Position numbers and translations under genes: made by a program
Shown here: positions 22,381-32,962 of the stretch, piece by piece
Layout of the letters: every line of letters starts with the position of its first letter
Numbering within the stretch: the stretch's first letter is position 1
Assembly: GCF_947179515.1 (NCBI RefSeq)
Contig: NC_067473.1
Span: 105,929,282 to 105,993,281 of the forward strand
Direction of reading: 5' to 3'
DNA: 64,000 nucleotides
From: Apodemus sylvaticus
Lineage: Eukaryota > Chordata > Mammalia > Rodentia > Muridae
The notes under the pieces: generated by a model
Seen by the model: only the letters and a program-made list of their open reading frames with translations
Database searches by the model: none
What the model was told of the DNA's origin: nothing

Positions 22381-23661
22381 GAATTTTGTCAAATGCTTTT
22401 TCAGCATCCAATGAAATGACCATGTGGTTTTGTTCTTTGAGTTTGTTTATGTAGTGGATTGTATTGATGGATTTCCATAAATTGAACCAACCCTGCATTC
22501 CCGGGATAAAGCCTACTTGATCATGGTGGATGATCGTTTTGATGTGTTCTTGGATTCGGTTGGCAAGAATTTTATTGAGTATTTTTGCATCGATGTTCAT
22601 AAGGGAAATTGGTCTGAAGTTCTCTTTCTTTGTTGGATCTTTTTGTGTCTTTGGTATCAGCGTAATTGTGGCTTCGTAGAAGGAATTGGGTAGTGTTCCT
22701 TCTGTTTCTATTTTGTGGAATAGTTTGAAGAGTATTGGTGTTAACTCTTCTTTGAAGGTCTGGTAGAATTCTGCACTGAAGCCATCTGGTCCTGTGCTTT
22801 TTTTTGGTTGGAAGACTTTCTATGACTCCTTCTATTTCTTTAGGCATTATGGGACTGTTTAGATGGTCTAGTTGGTCCTGATTTAATTTTGGTATTTGGT
22901 ATCTGTCAAGGAAATTGTCCATTTTCTCCAGATTCTCCAGTTGTGTTGAGTACAGGCTCTTGTAGTAGGATCTGATGATTTTTTGGATTTCCTCAGTTTC
23001 CGTTGTTATATCTCCCTTTTCATTTCTAAGTTTGTTAATTTGGATACTTTCTCTGTGCCCTTTGGTGAGACTGGCTAAGGCTTTATCTATCTTGTTGATT
23101 TTCTCAAAGAACCAGCTCCTGGTTTTGTTGATTTTTTGTATGGTTCTCTTAGTTTCTACTTGATTGATTTCGGCCCTGGGTTTGATGATTTCCTGCCTTC
23201 TACTCCTCCTGGGCGAAATAGCTTCTTTTTGTTCTAGGGCTTTCAGGTGTGTCATTAAGATGGTAATGTATGCTCTCTCCATTTACTTTTTGGAGGCACT
23301 CAGGGCTATGAGTTTTCCTCTTAGCACTGCTTTCATTGTGTCCCATAGATTTGGGTATGTTGTGTTTTCATTTTCATTGTGTTCTAAAAAGTCTTTAATT
23401 TCTTTCTTTATTTCTTCCTTGACCAAGGTATCATTGAGTAGAGTATTGTTCAGTTTCCACAACTGAACAATACTCTACTCAATGATACCTTGAGTATGTG
23501 TATGTGTATGTGTATGTGGGTTTTCTGTTGTTTCTGTTGCTATTGAAGACCACTTTTACTCCATAGTGATCAGATAGGAGGCATGGGATTAGTTCTATCT
23601 TCTTATATTTGTTGAGGTCTGTCTTGTGACCAATTATATGGTCGATTTTGGAGAAGGTACC
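22381..23661 (-). mobile_element. Twin-primed L1, inverted 5' segment (ORF2 EN end to RT start)
   Basis: The minus strand encodes L1 ORF2 from the C-terminal end of the endonuclease domain (5'-truncated at 'tggtacc') to '..gaaaaagcatttgacaaaattc' in the RT domain, where the plus-strand segment takes over. Frameshifts break ORF2, for example an extended T-run near 22,800. A small inverted duplication is embedded at 23,424-23,492. The arrangement (inverted 5' part, direct 3' part, no internal overlap, TSD outside) is the classic twin-priming product. It is a young L1, close to the copy at 57-64 kb, and is dead. Confidence 0.96.
23424..23492. repeat. Perfect 32-bp inverted repeat with 5-nt spacer inside L1
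   Basis: Arm 1 at 23,424-23,455 and arm 2 at 23,461-23,492 are exact reverse complements; the spacer is tccac. Arm 1 is normal L1 ORF2 antisense sequence. Arm 2 has no counterpart at this place in the full-length copy, where 'ttccac' continues directly into 'gtgtatgtggg'. A four-fold TATGTG tandem follows arm 2 (about 23,493-23,518), where the normal L1 has one unit. Confidence 0.97.
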
Positions 23662-25939
23662 ACGAAATTCAGCATCCCTTCATGCTTAAAGTCTTGGAGA
23701 GAACAGGAATTCAAGGCCCATACCTAAACATAGTAAAAGCAATATACAGCAAACCGGTAGTCAGCATCAAACTAAATGGAGAGAAACTTGAAGCAATCCC
23801 ACTGAAATCAAGGACCAGACAAGGCTGCCCCCTTTCTCCTTATCTTTTCAATATTGTACTTGAGGAACTAGCTCGGGCAATTCGACAACATAAGGAGGTC
23901 AAAGGGATACAAATTGGAAAGGAAGAAGTCAAACTATCATTATTTGCAGACGACATGATAGTCTATCTAAGTGACCCAAAGAACTCCACTAGAGAGCTCC
24001 TACAGCTGATAAACAACTTCAGCAAAGTGGCAGGTTATAAAATCAACTCAAGCAAATCAGTGGCCTTCCTATACTCAAAGGATAAGCAGGCTGAGAAAGA
24101 AATTAGGGAAATGACCCCCTTCACAATAGCCTCAAACAGTATAAAGTATCTTGGGGTGACTCTTACCAAACATGTGAAAGATCTGTATGACAAGAACTTC
24201 AAGACTCTGAAGAAGGAAATGGAAGAAGACCTCAAAAAATGGGAAAACCTCCCATGCTCATGGATCGGTAGAATCAATATAGTTAAAATGGCCATTTTGC
24301 CTAAAGCACTATACAGATTCAATGCAATACCCATCAAAATCCCAACTCAATTCTTCACAGAGTTAGAAAGAGCAATTATCAAATTCATCTGGAACAACAA
24401 AAAACCCAGGATAGCTAAAACTATTCTCAGCAACAAAAGAAAATCTGGGGGAATCCCCCTGACCTCAAGCAATACTACAGAGCAATAGTGTTAAAAACTG
24501 CATGGTATTGGTACAGTGACAGACAGGAGGATCAATGGAACAGGATTGAAGATCCAGAAATGAACCCACACACCTATGGCCACTTGATCCTCGACAAAGA
24601 GGCTGAAAACATCCAATGGAAAAAAGATAGCCTTTTCAACAAATGGTGCTGGTTCAACTGGAGGTCAGCATGCAGAAGAATGCGAATTGATCCATCCTTG
24701 TCTCCTTGTACTAAGCTCAAATCCAAATGGATCAAGGACCTCCACATAAAGCCAGACACTCTGAAGCTAATAGAAAAGAAACTGGGGAAGACCCTTGAGG
24801 ACATCGGTACAGGGAGAAAGTTTCTGAACAGAACACCAACAGCGTATGCTCCAAGAGCAAGAATTGACAAATGGGACCTCATAAAATTACAAAGTTTCTG
24901 TAAGGCAAAGGACACCATCAAGAGGACAAATCGGCAACCAACAAATTGGGAAAAGATCTTCACCAATCCTACATCAGATAGAGGGCTAATATCCAATATA
25001 TATAAAGAACTCAAGATGTTAGACTCCAGAAAACCGAACAATCCTATTAAAAAATGGGGTACAGAGTTAAACAAAGAATTCTCACCTGAAGAACTTCGAA
25101 TGGCGGAGAAGCATCTTAAAAAATGCTCAACTTCATTAGTCATTAGGGAAATGCAAATCAAAACAACCCTAAGATTTCATCTTACACCAGTCAGAATGGC
25201 TAAGATTAAAAATTCAGGAGACAGCAAGTGTTGGAGAGGGTGTGGAGAAAGAGGAACACTCCTCCACTGCTGGTGGGGTTGCAAATTGGTACAACCACTC
25301 TGGAAATCAGTCTGGCGGTTCCTCTGAAAACTGGGCACCTCACTTCCAGAAGATCCTGCTATACCACTCCTGGGCATATACCCAGAAGACTCCCCACCAT
25401 GTAATAAGGATACATGTTCTACTATGTTCATAGCAGCCCTATTTATAATTGCCAGATGCTGGAAAGAACCCAGGTATCCCTCAACAGAAGAGTGGATGCA
25501 AAAAATGTGGTATATCTACACAATGGAGTACTATTCAGCCATTAGAAACAACGAATTCTTGAAATTCTTAGGCAAATGGATGGAGCTAGAGAATATCATA
25601 CTCAGTGAGGTAACCCAGACTCAAAAGGTGAATCATGGTATGCACTCACTAATAAGTGGATATTAACCTAGAAAACTGGAATACCCAAAACATAATCCAC
25701 ACATCAAATGAGGTACAAGAAGAACGGAGGAGTGGCCCCTGGTTCTGGAAAGACTCAGTGAAACAGTATTCAGCAAAACCAGAACGGGGAAGTGGGAAGG
25801 GGTGGATGGGAGGACAGGGGAAGAGAAGGGGGCTTATGGGACTTTCGGGGAGTGGGGGGGCTAGAAAAGGGGAAATCATTTGAAATGTAAATAAATTATA
25901 TCAAATAAAACAAATTAAAAAAAAATTAAAAAAAAAAAA
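23662..25939 (+). mobile_element. Twin-primed L1, direct 3' segment (ORF2 RT to poly-A)
   Basis: Starts at 'aaattcagcatccc', exactly continuing the point where the inverted segment ends. It reads the RT domain with the FADD box (about 23,946-23,957) and the C-terminal region with the Cys/His-rich segment (about 25,220-25,290). ORF2 stops at 25,325-25,327, followed by the 3' UTR and an A-rich tail. A deletion near 24,453 ('gggggaatccccctgacc') shifts the frame at the join of two open stretches (23,682-24,488 and 24,488-25,327), so no active protein is expected. The right TSD is 25,940-25,954. Confidence 0.96.
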
Positions 25940-25954
25940 AAGAATCAATATGGT

Positions 25955-27277
25955 TTTGTTCATTGCTCCAAACAACATCCTTATCAGACACTGAGATAAT
26001 TTCTCAATGAGGTATCACAGAACTAGTACAGAACTGAATAGTTTAGTATTACAAAATAGATTATTTAAAAATCCAATTCAACATTTGGATCATAAATGGC
26101 ATCTTACAATCACAATGCCTTTGGATACAGCATAGAATGCTCAGATGGTAATGTTGTTAGAACTGCCCTTAGTCCTTCAAAGAAGCATAATTTCCGCTGC
26201 CATGATTCTTCTGGAAAATGAAATTTTAACTACAGAAAAAGTAGTCTTTCATGCTTATAGTATCTTACAATACACATTATATTTTCATGATGTCTAGTGT
26301 AAAGTCACTTGACCTTAAAGGTGATTTAAAAAAAAAAATAAAAGCCCTGAATGTGATCTATTTTGTTGGAACCATATGTTATTTTGTATTTTCTCTGTCT
26401 CCCAATTATTCTGTGATAGAAATAAAAATTCTCATAGAAATACATTATAACTTACACCAAAGTCTATTTCTTTTCAACAATTAGCTGAGCTGAAGTGCTC
26501 ATGGATATCAGTGGTGAGTTACTTTAAAGAAAATATATGCCTCAATTTCACAAAGACATGTACTTGAAGAGGATGTGTTCTACTTTCCTTAGCACTTGAA
26601 CTTTGGCATTTATCACATTTCACTGGTTTTGGGTTTAAACAGCTACAGAACTTTATGAAGCATCTGTGTTCTTTCAGGACCAGTGCAGAGCATAAGCTGC
26701 CACTCAGACACTCTGTAATTAGTGCTTGACACCTCAGATTAGAGAAGAGAAAGCATTGTCACTCAACTCATGACTAACTTTCTTCTTTGAGATGACCTTT
26801 ATCTTCAAGACTAGTGCCTTGATGGTTCCTGGCATTTGGAGCAAAAAAAAAATAAATAAATAAATAAAATAAAAAAATAAAAAAATTAAAAAAATAAAAA
26901 AAAAGAAAATAAGATAAAATATAAAAAGGTCAAAAGGATCCTAAAACCAAGCTGCATGAAAACATTTAGAACTTGTTAAGTGACAGCTAAAAGAACTCTA
27001 CATACAAATAAATGTGAATGTTCCCTTCTCATGTATTAATGACAAAATCAGTTGCTTCCTCTTTGAAATAAAAGTCAGGATTGAAAAGAGAGATTGTTTC
27101 CACAGTAATGCTTTTATTTTTATTTTCAGTGAACGAGTCTTTGATGTTCAAAATGTCTAATAAAAATAAATCCAGTTATTCAAATTATTGTGAGGAGCCA
27201 AATTTTATGGTTATAAAAAATAACTAGCTGTAAGCATCAATTATATCATAAAAGACAGAAGAGTTCAATTAATCAAG
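25955..27277. other. Unassigned sequence with an A/AAAT-rich tract
   Basis: No gene. An A-rich tract with AAAT/AAATA units lies at about 26,843-26,926. The rest shows no recognisable family. Confidence 0.5.
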
Positions 27278-27470
27278 TTAATGAATAATAGCTGGGGTCA
27301 GGTGTAGTGGGACCTACTTATAAGCCCAAAATAAATGAGGCAGAGGCAGGTGGATCTCTGTGAATTCAAGGCCAGCCTGGTCTAAATAAGCTCCACAATA
27401 TCCAGTAATATATTGTGAGTTTTCTAAAAAAAAAAATAAAGAAGTAAAATAAAGTAATTAAGGAATAATA
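27278..27470 (+). repeat. B1 SINE, older copy, with TSD
   Basis: Starts at 27,291 (gctggggtcaggtgtagtgg), then 'gaggcagaggcaggtggatc' and 'gaattcaaggccagcctggt', ending in an A-rich tail. TSD ttaatgaataata / ttaaggaataata (one mismatch) at 27,278-27,290 and 27,458-27,470. The 5' half is diverged. Confidence 0.9.
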
Positions 27471-28154
27471 GAATGAAGTAAAAAAACGGAAGAGAGGAAG
27501 AATAAGGAGAAGGTAGATGAGAGGAGGAGTAACAGCAGGATGAGAAAGAGAGAGAGAGAGATCTAGGGTAGAGGTCAAAATTCTACATTCAGTGAAAATA
27601 TCACCAAGCAAGACACACATATAAGTTTAAAATTCTGTAAATTGAATTGATTTTATAGTATACATTTTGTTAACTTGTCTATTCACTTGCAAGTTTTATT
27701 TACACACATATTCATATGTAACTGATAGTATTTGATATGTAAACAGTTAGCAATTTCTTGGTAAGTTTGTTTATGTAAATTTGAAATAGTTTAAGACTGA
27801 AGAAAACTACTTCTGCTCTTAGCATTTCTTAGGAGACTGTAGTCCTTTGTCCAAGTCTGGAAAACTGGAAGAGTTTCCATTATGTTAGATTATCCAATAA
27901 ATGTGGCTCCTTTTCAGGTCTTCTTTACATATTCATGTAGAATACTATTCACGAGTATAGTCTTCCTCAGCAAAGAACCCTCCAATTGATTTTCAACCAT
28001 TTAATCATATACAAACAAGTAGCATTAAAGGGGCAGAAGAGATTCTAATTAGACACTTAAAAAGTATGTGATATATGCATAAGTAACAATACTAAAATAA
28101 AAATAGGTCATGAATTTGAGAAAGAACAACATGAATTATATGAATTGGAGAGAG
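27471..28154. other. Unassigned sequence
   Basis: A short GA-rich run sits at about 27,541-27,560. The rest is AT-rich with no assignment. It ends at the 6-bp TSD of the provirus. Confidence 0.5.
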
Positions 28155-28160
28155 GAAAGA

Positions 28161-28606
28161 AACTTGTGGTAAATCTCCAACCCAAAAAAGCCTGGTCAAA
28201 GAAATCCCAACTCAATTAATTGGAATACAAACTGCAAGCCTAGATTGGGCAGATCTACCATTACACTACTCTATTTCCCATCTATGAGATTCCATACAAC
28301 TTTCGATTTCTCTAAGCCATGTGTTTCTACTCCATCTTCCTTCCTTCCTTCCTCTCCCTCCTCCTTCCCATCCTCCTCCTCCTTCTCCTAGGTCATTTCT
28401 CTCTCCCTCTTCTCTCCCTTCTGTCCCTAACTTTTCAGCTTCACCTTCCCTCCTCCTGCCCAGTCACTGGCTCTAGCCTTATTTGCAAAGTTAAGGTGGG
28501 GAGAAGGTTCACAAGGCACCTATATATGTGATTCACTCCTTGTCTGCAGCCCCTGCTGGGAAAGCAGAATTAGCATCAAAATACAAGACCAGGGCTATCC
28601 ACAACA
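28161..28606 (-). repeat. 3' LTR of the ERVK-like provirus
   Basis: Aligns with the LTR at 32,555-32,962: 'gtggtaaatctccaaccca', 'gcagatctaccattacactac'/'cagatttaccactacattac', 'gagaaggttcacaaggca' and '..ctatccacaaca'. It has an extra or expanded pyrimidine tract at about 28,335-28,420. Its left terminal bases are mutated: acttgtgg where the other LTR has tgttgtgg. Confidence 0.93.
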
Positions 28607-28621
28607 CTTCCTCCTTTCTGT
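28607..28621 (-). promoter_or_regulatory. Polypurine tract of the provirus
   Basis: On the minus strand a purine run (agaaaggaggaag) directly precedes the LTR terminus, the usual place for the plus-strand DNA primer. Confidence 0.7.
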
Positions 28622-30550
28622 CCAATTAAAAGACTCTTTTATCTAAGATATAAATTGAGCACAACTATTAGAATTTTGTAATTTATAAAGTACATCTAAG
28701 ATAGACATAACATGCAGTCCATCATATTTATCAGTCAAATAGGACTTCTGTCATCTATTCTAACTTAAAAGACTCATAATTCTAAAAGTGATTCATGTCC
28801 TGGCTTGACATTATGTGCCATCTGAAAACCATCTTCTCAAATCTATATTATTTCTCTCAATGCTAAACATCTTGGGCTGGCTACAAGACTTCAGTCTTCA
28901 AACCCAGCAGAAATCCAAGAACAACTAATATTACCTGAAAATATAAAAAGAATATAATATAATTTCCAAAACTTAGTCAATTTATAGGGACTGCCGATCA
29001 CCTGGACAGTCCCTATACTTCAAAACTTTGGAGCATCTGTCTTCACCCTTCTGGCCCAGGATCATCTGACAGATATTTGTAATGCAGAATTTTGAAGGGC
29101 TGATTACCCTGTCTTGACAGAGATTACCAGTATTTTTCTGTAGATAAAATGAGGCAATTCTTGACTATTCTTGTCTCACTACAAGTGGAGCAACTCTACT
29201 GATACTCAATTTCTTTTTGAATCCAAGAAAGGGGTGCTTTTAGGAGCAATCAGGCCTCTACTAAAATAATCTTGCATAAAGAAATGTCCATAAACCTCAT
29301 ATTCTTTGGACTTCTGACACATTTGAAGACTATCTATCCAAACATATATTAACTATTAAGCCTTAGGTACTCTCAACCATTTCTAATTGAAATATCTCAG
29401 AAACACACTTTTAATTAATCCAGGACTATGAGTTTGCTATCTGGCCCTTAACTTGTATTATATAACCATCTAAAAAATTCTATAATATCAATTAGAGAAG
29501 GATGGAGTAGCCTTGTATTCTTAAATGTGTTACATAGGCACGATTTCTATAGGAATGTAAGAATATTAATCACAATTTTATATTAATTGGAAATGCACAC
29601 CAATGAAAATATTAAATTTGTATCACATTTTGTACCAATATGAGATTATAACTTTAACTGTGTATCAATTATAAAGATGTCTACAATTGTAAGATCTAGC
29701 TATGTAATATTTTGCTTGAGAGTAAAATTGCTAACCTATCCTTATTTGTCTATTTCTATAATTTCTATGATATTACTATATCCCCCTTTCTTTCCCACCA
29801 CCTCCCTTTCACCTAAGAAAGAATAATAGAGAAGAGGAAAGGAAAGGTAAACATCCTCGAGTTTAAGCTCTCTAGTTCCCTCACTATCAAAGCTACATTT
29901 GTAAAATATCCCTTAAATGAAAACATAGCTACAATTCCTAAAATAGGCAGAAACATTCACCCGAACATAAGGAACTGGGACAATGATCTTCTTTTGTCTG
30001 TTTCCAGATGAGTTGGGGCAAAGAATTCCCATCTGGGAACCCAAAGGGAAATAATAAAATTGGATTTGTCAAAGGAGATCTAGTGGCATCATTTACCTTG
30101 CAGTCACTATGTGCTGAGAAAGTTTATTGCATAGTTGACATCTTGACCATGACAGTCTGAAAAGCCAGACTGAAAAGTTTTGGAAACAAGTCTTTAAAAG
30201 AAGCACCTTTGATATAGTTGTAGTAAAGTCAAGCACGAAGCTGGAATGGAATCTCAGCATTTCAGAGTGTGAATCTTTGCAGGGCTGTCTTTCTCTTCTT
30301 TCATCCTGCAGTATATAAAACTTAAATGCAACATGTAGTTCTGTAGAAACCATTCACATGGAGCATGCGGGGTGCACAGATTGCTCAGTGAAGATCAATA
30401 AAGAAAGATGACTGCCTTCCTTCAAGTTAGTTTGATCACATAGTTAAACTACAGTATAACTTTGAATACATGCCCTTGTAAAGGACGGTATGTAATAACA
30501 AATCATTAGAAATCTGCAACCAAAAAGGGCTATCGGCTATGTATAGACAT
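28622..30550 (-). other. Unassigned 3' internal region of the provirus
   Basis: It lies between the integrase end and the PPT, where env or 3' noncoding sequence is expected. I recognise no env motif, signal peptide or fusion-peptide pattern, and no open frame longer than 86 codons. A small imperfect-loop hairpin (11-bp arms at 28,983-28,993 and 29,007-29,017) is present. Confidence 0.45.
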
Positions 30551-30900
30551 TTTAGTCTCAGACAGTTTCAGAGCTGTCTCCATATACAAAGACATAAACA
30601 TCAACACATATAAATCACCCATTTTGCTGATTGTGTTAGATTCCTTTTTCTTCTCTGTCACTAAGGTCTTCAGGAGATTTTCCTTTGTCATACCAGAAAA
30701 AGGAAACATCAACATGGAAGGAACCCACAGATTTTCTTTTGCCGTGGAAACACGGCATAACCCCTTCACCAGCATAAAATATTTCTGTTTTCCATTTTGA
30801 TGTTAGAATATACTTATTATAAATAGGCTGGTTTAGTTCAATAGTTCTTTCCACAATCCGATGTTTGCCAGCAATTGTGGTGTTTTGTTCATTAGCATCT
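30551..30900 (-). pseudogene. Integrase C-terminal region (pol), degenerate
   Basis: The minus strand resembles the DNA-binding end of betaretroviral/ERVK integrase, with 'IELNQPIY' and 'KGKSPEDL' wording in two overlapping frames (30,636-30,854 and 30,530-30,775), which implies a frameshift. In the family this part binds DNA during integration. It is non-functional here. Confidence 0.8.
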
Positions 30901-31290
30901 AAAAAGAAAAGGCTAATAAAGCACTGTGTAATCTATCTTTAGCAGCTCTTGTTGATCGCTTTTTGCCTATTAAGCATCTCCCTTAGAGTTCAGTTAGATC
31001 TTTCTACAATCATTTGTCTTGTAGTATTGAGTGATATGCCTGTAATATGTTTTATATCATATATGCAAAAATTTGCTTACTCTTTTTAGAGATAAACACC
31101 AGACTGTTGTCCATTTTAATTTGTATGGGTAGTCCTATAATGGCCATAACTTCTTACAAATGTATAATTACACAATCAGCCTTTTCTGACACTAATGCAG
31201 TTGCCCATTGAAATCCTGAATATATGTCTATAGTATGGCACACATATTTCAGTTTACCAAACTCTGTAAAATGGAAGATATTGAAGTCAA
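30901..31290 (-). pseudogene. Integrase catalytic core (pol), degenerate
   Basis: Minus-strand translation shows the order expected of the DDE core: 'FGKLKYV..IDIYSGFQWATAL' with the first Asp region, 'MDNS' at the second Asp region, and 'IVERSN' at the Glu region. Stops and a frameshift interrupt it. The enzyme normally inserts viral DNA into the host genome. A piece of this segment (31,197-31,272) occurs a second time at 31,918-31,996. Confidence 0.85.
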
Positions 31291-31917
31291 TTTAGAATCA
31301 TCCTGAAAAAGCTTAAGAGTCTCTATGTGTAAAACAACCATTTCTGCATATTGAATGACAGTTATTATATTAAGAGAATGAAATCTGACAACACCATGAT
31401 TATTGCATATAATTCAGATTTTTGGAACTAAATTATAGGGACTCTCAGACACGTTATTTACATCTTCTGATTTATATCCTGCCCTTCCTGATTTACTGCA
31501 ATATATCCTGCCATTACTGATTTACATCAATGCAAAATATAGGGGCTCCAGATATTAGAGTTCCCATTATTATATGAAGAAGAACCCAGTTACTACTTTT
31601 TATGAACCGAAGGCACTTTCTTTTAGGGTATCTGTTGTTAATCTCTCCCTAGAAGATACTGCATGCTCTTTGACAATGTTCATCTTGTGTCCATAATGAG
31701 GCAATTTATGCATTAGTAAAATTATGACAATTTCAGCTGGATCCATTCTAATTGTTGAAGACGCATTTTCCTTTTAGTATCAATTCAGAGACTTTCTCAA
31801 TGTAGGTTTTTAATTTCTTACTATGTTTATGTACTAAAAATATCCATTCTAAAATATAATCTTCCCTCTGCATAAGAATTTCCTGTGAAGGAATAAGTAG
31901 AAGGTAAGATAAGTAAG
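31291..31917 (-). pseudogene. RNase H region (pol), degenerate
   Basis: Minus-strand reading frames carry fragments resembling the ERVK RT connection end and RNase H region, with many frameshifts. A local near-repeat ('cctgcccttcctgatttac' / 'cctgccattactgatttac', about 31,482-31,530) lies where the first catalytic Asp is expected, so the active site is damaged. Confidence 0.7.
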
Positions 31918-31996
31918 ATGCAGTTATTGCCTAGTGAAATTCTGAATATGTCTATAGTATGGCACACATATTTCAATTTACTAAACTCTGTAAAAT
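31918..31996 (-). repeat. Duplicated integrase segment inside the RT connection region
   Basis: About 79 bases match 31,197-31,272 with few differences ('gtctatagtatggcacacat' and 'aaactctgtaaaat' are identical). It interrupts the RT/connection open frame: before it the protein reads as RT thumb/connection, inside it as integrase, after it as RT connection again. Same orientation as the source. Confidence 0.85.
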
Positions 31997-32475
31997 CAAT
32001 TGTATTTATCTTTGGATTAATACAATCTAGATGCATATTCTGCAATTTCCGTTCTACCAAAGATAACTCTTTCTCAGACTCAGCTGATAGTTTCCTTGGG
32101 TTATTTAAATCTTTACAACATCGTAATGTTTGAAATAAATTGCTTAGCTCTTGAGTGGCCAAGCCAATTGCAGGCTGCAGCCAGTAGATATCTCCCAACA
32201 GCTTCTGAAAATCATGAAGGGTCCTTAATGGTTTTCTTCTGATTTGCAACTTTTGTGGCCTAACCCATTGTAGACTTATTTTATACCCTAGATAAGTAAT
32301 AAAATTCCCTCTTTTTTTTTCTATAGTAAGCATTCCATATTTATATCTGGATCCGCAAATAAGATGTCATCCATATAATGATAAATAATGGATTGGGGAC
32401 ATTGGTTGAGAATCATCTCCAGTGGCTATGGTACAAAATATTGACACAGGGTGGAGCTAGTTAACACTCCTTGTG
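31997..32475 (-). pseudogene. Reverse transcriptase palm-to-connection fragment (pol)
   Basis: On the minus strand the sequence begins at the 'PQG' motif of the RT palm, immediately after the tRNA copy. It continues through YMDD (32,366-32,377, catalytic Asp pair present) and 'LGYKI..VRPQKLQIR..LHDFQKLLGDI', characteristic of ERVK/betaretroviral RT. A TAG stop lies between PQG and YMDD, followed by an open stretch of 168 codons (31,827-32,333) that includes the foreign integrase insert. Fingers and N-terminal palm are missing, so it is inactive. Confidence 0.88.
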
Positions 32476-32551
32476 GCATGACTAGCTCAGCCAGTAGAGC
32501 ATGAGACTCTTAATCTCAGGATCATGGGTTTGAGCCCAATGTTGGGTATCA
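32476..32551 (+). other. Full-length tRNA-Lys(CUU) copy at the proviral PBS
   Basis: These 76 bases align without a gap to mature tRNA-Lys(CUU), 73 nt plus a 3' CCA (here TCA). Box A is ctagctcagccag, the anticodon-loop core is ctcttaa with CTT at 32,509-32,511, and box B is ggtttgagccc. Roughly a dozen substitutions against the recalled tRNA are mostly transitions, several at CpG sites. The TCA end lies three bases from the 5' LTR boundary (32,555), exactly where an 18-nt PBS for tRNA-Lys belongs on the proviral minus strand. Because CCA is not gene-encoded, this is best read as a copied primer tRNA, not a tRNA gene. Confidence 0.88.
32534..32551 (-). promoter_or_regulatory. Primer-binding site, tRNA-Lys type
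   Basis: The minus strand starts TGATACCCAACATTGGGC. It is complementary, with a few mutations, to the last 18 nt of tRNA-Lys, as in many betaretroviruses and ERVKs. Here it is only the outer end of a complete tRNA copy. Confidence 0.85.
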
Positions 32552-32554
32552 ATT

Positions 32555-32962
32555 TGTTGTGGTAAATCTCCAACCCAAAAAAGTCTTGTCAAAGAAATCA
32601 CAACTAAATTTATTGGAATACAAGCTGCAAACCTAGATTGGACAGATTTACCACTACATTACTCTATTTCCCATCTCTGACATCTCATATAACTTGCAGT
32701 TTCTCCAAGCCATGTGCTTCTGCTCCATCTTCCTTGCACCTTCTCCTCTTCCATCATTCTTCTCTCCCTCTTCTCTCCCTTCTCTCCCTTCTCTCCCTCA
32801 GTTTTCAGCTCTACCTTTCCTCCTCCTCTAGCCTTTATTTGAAAACTTAAGGCAGGGAGAAGGTTCACAAGGCACTTGTATATGTGATTCATTCCTTGAC
32901 TGCAGCCCCTCCTGAGAAAGCAGAATTAACATCAAAATATAAGACAAAGGCTATCCACAACA
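32555..32962 (-). repeat. 5' LTR of the ERVK-like provirus
   Basis: Terminal TGTTGTGG...CCACAACA inverted ends. On the minus strand an AATAAA polyadenylation signal lies at 32,609-32,614. The purine-rich middle (pyrimidine-rich on plus, about 32,745-32,800) contains CTCTCCCTT repeats. Open frames across it are composition artefacts. Confidence 0.93.

Noticed and set aside
24574..25161. Long open minus frames of about 195 codons (also at 62,529-63,116, 56,789-57,394, 16,223-16,672 and 36,495-36,923)
   Set aside because: They are the antisense of L1 ORF2 C-terminal sequence and recur wherever that sequence occurs. They are not independent genes.
28983..29017. A regulatory RNA hairpin (11-bp arms, 13-nt loop) in the provirus
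   Set aside because: The arms match exactly but are short. Without conservation in other copies it may be chance.
32476..32551. A functional tRNA-Lys gene
   Set aside because: The acceptor stem is mismatched, several conserved bases are changed, a CCA-like end is encoded, and the block lies exactly at a proviral PBS. A primer copy explains it better.
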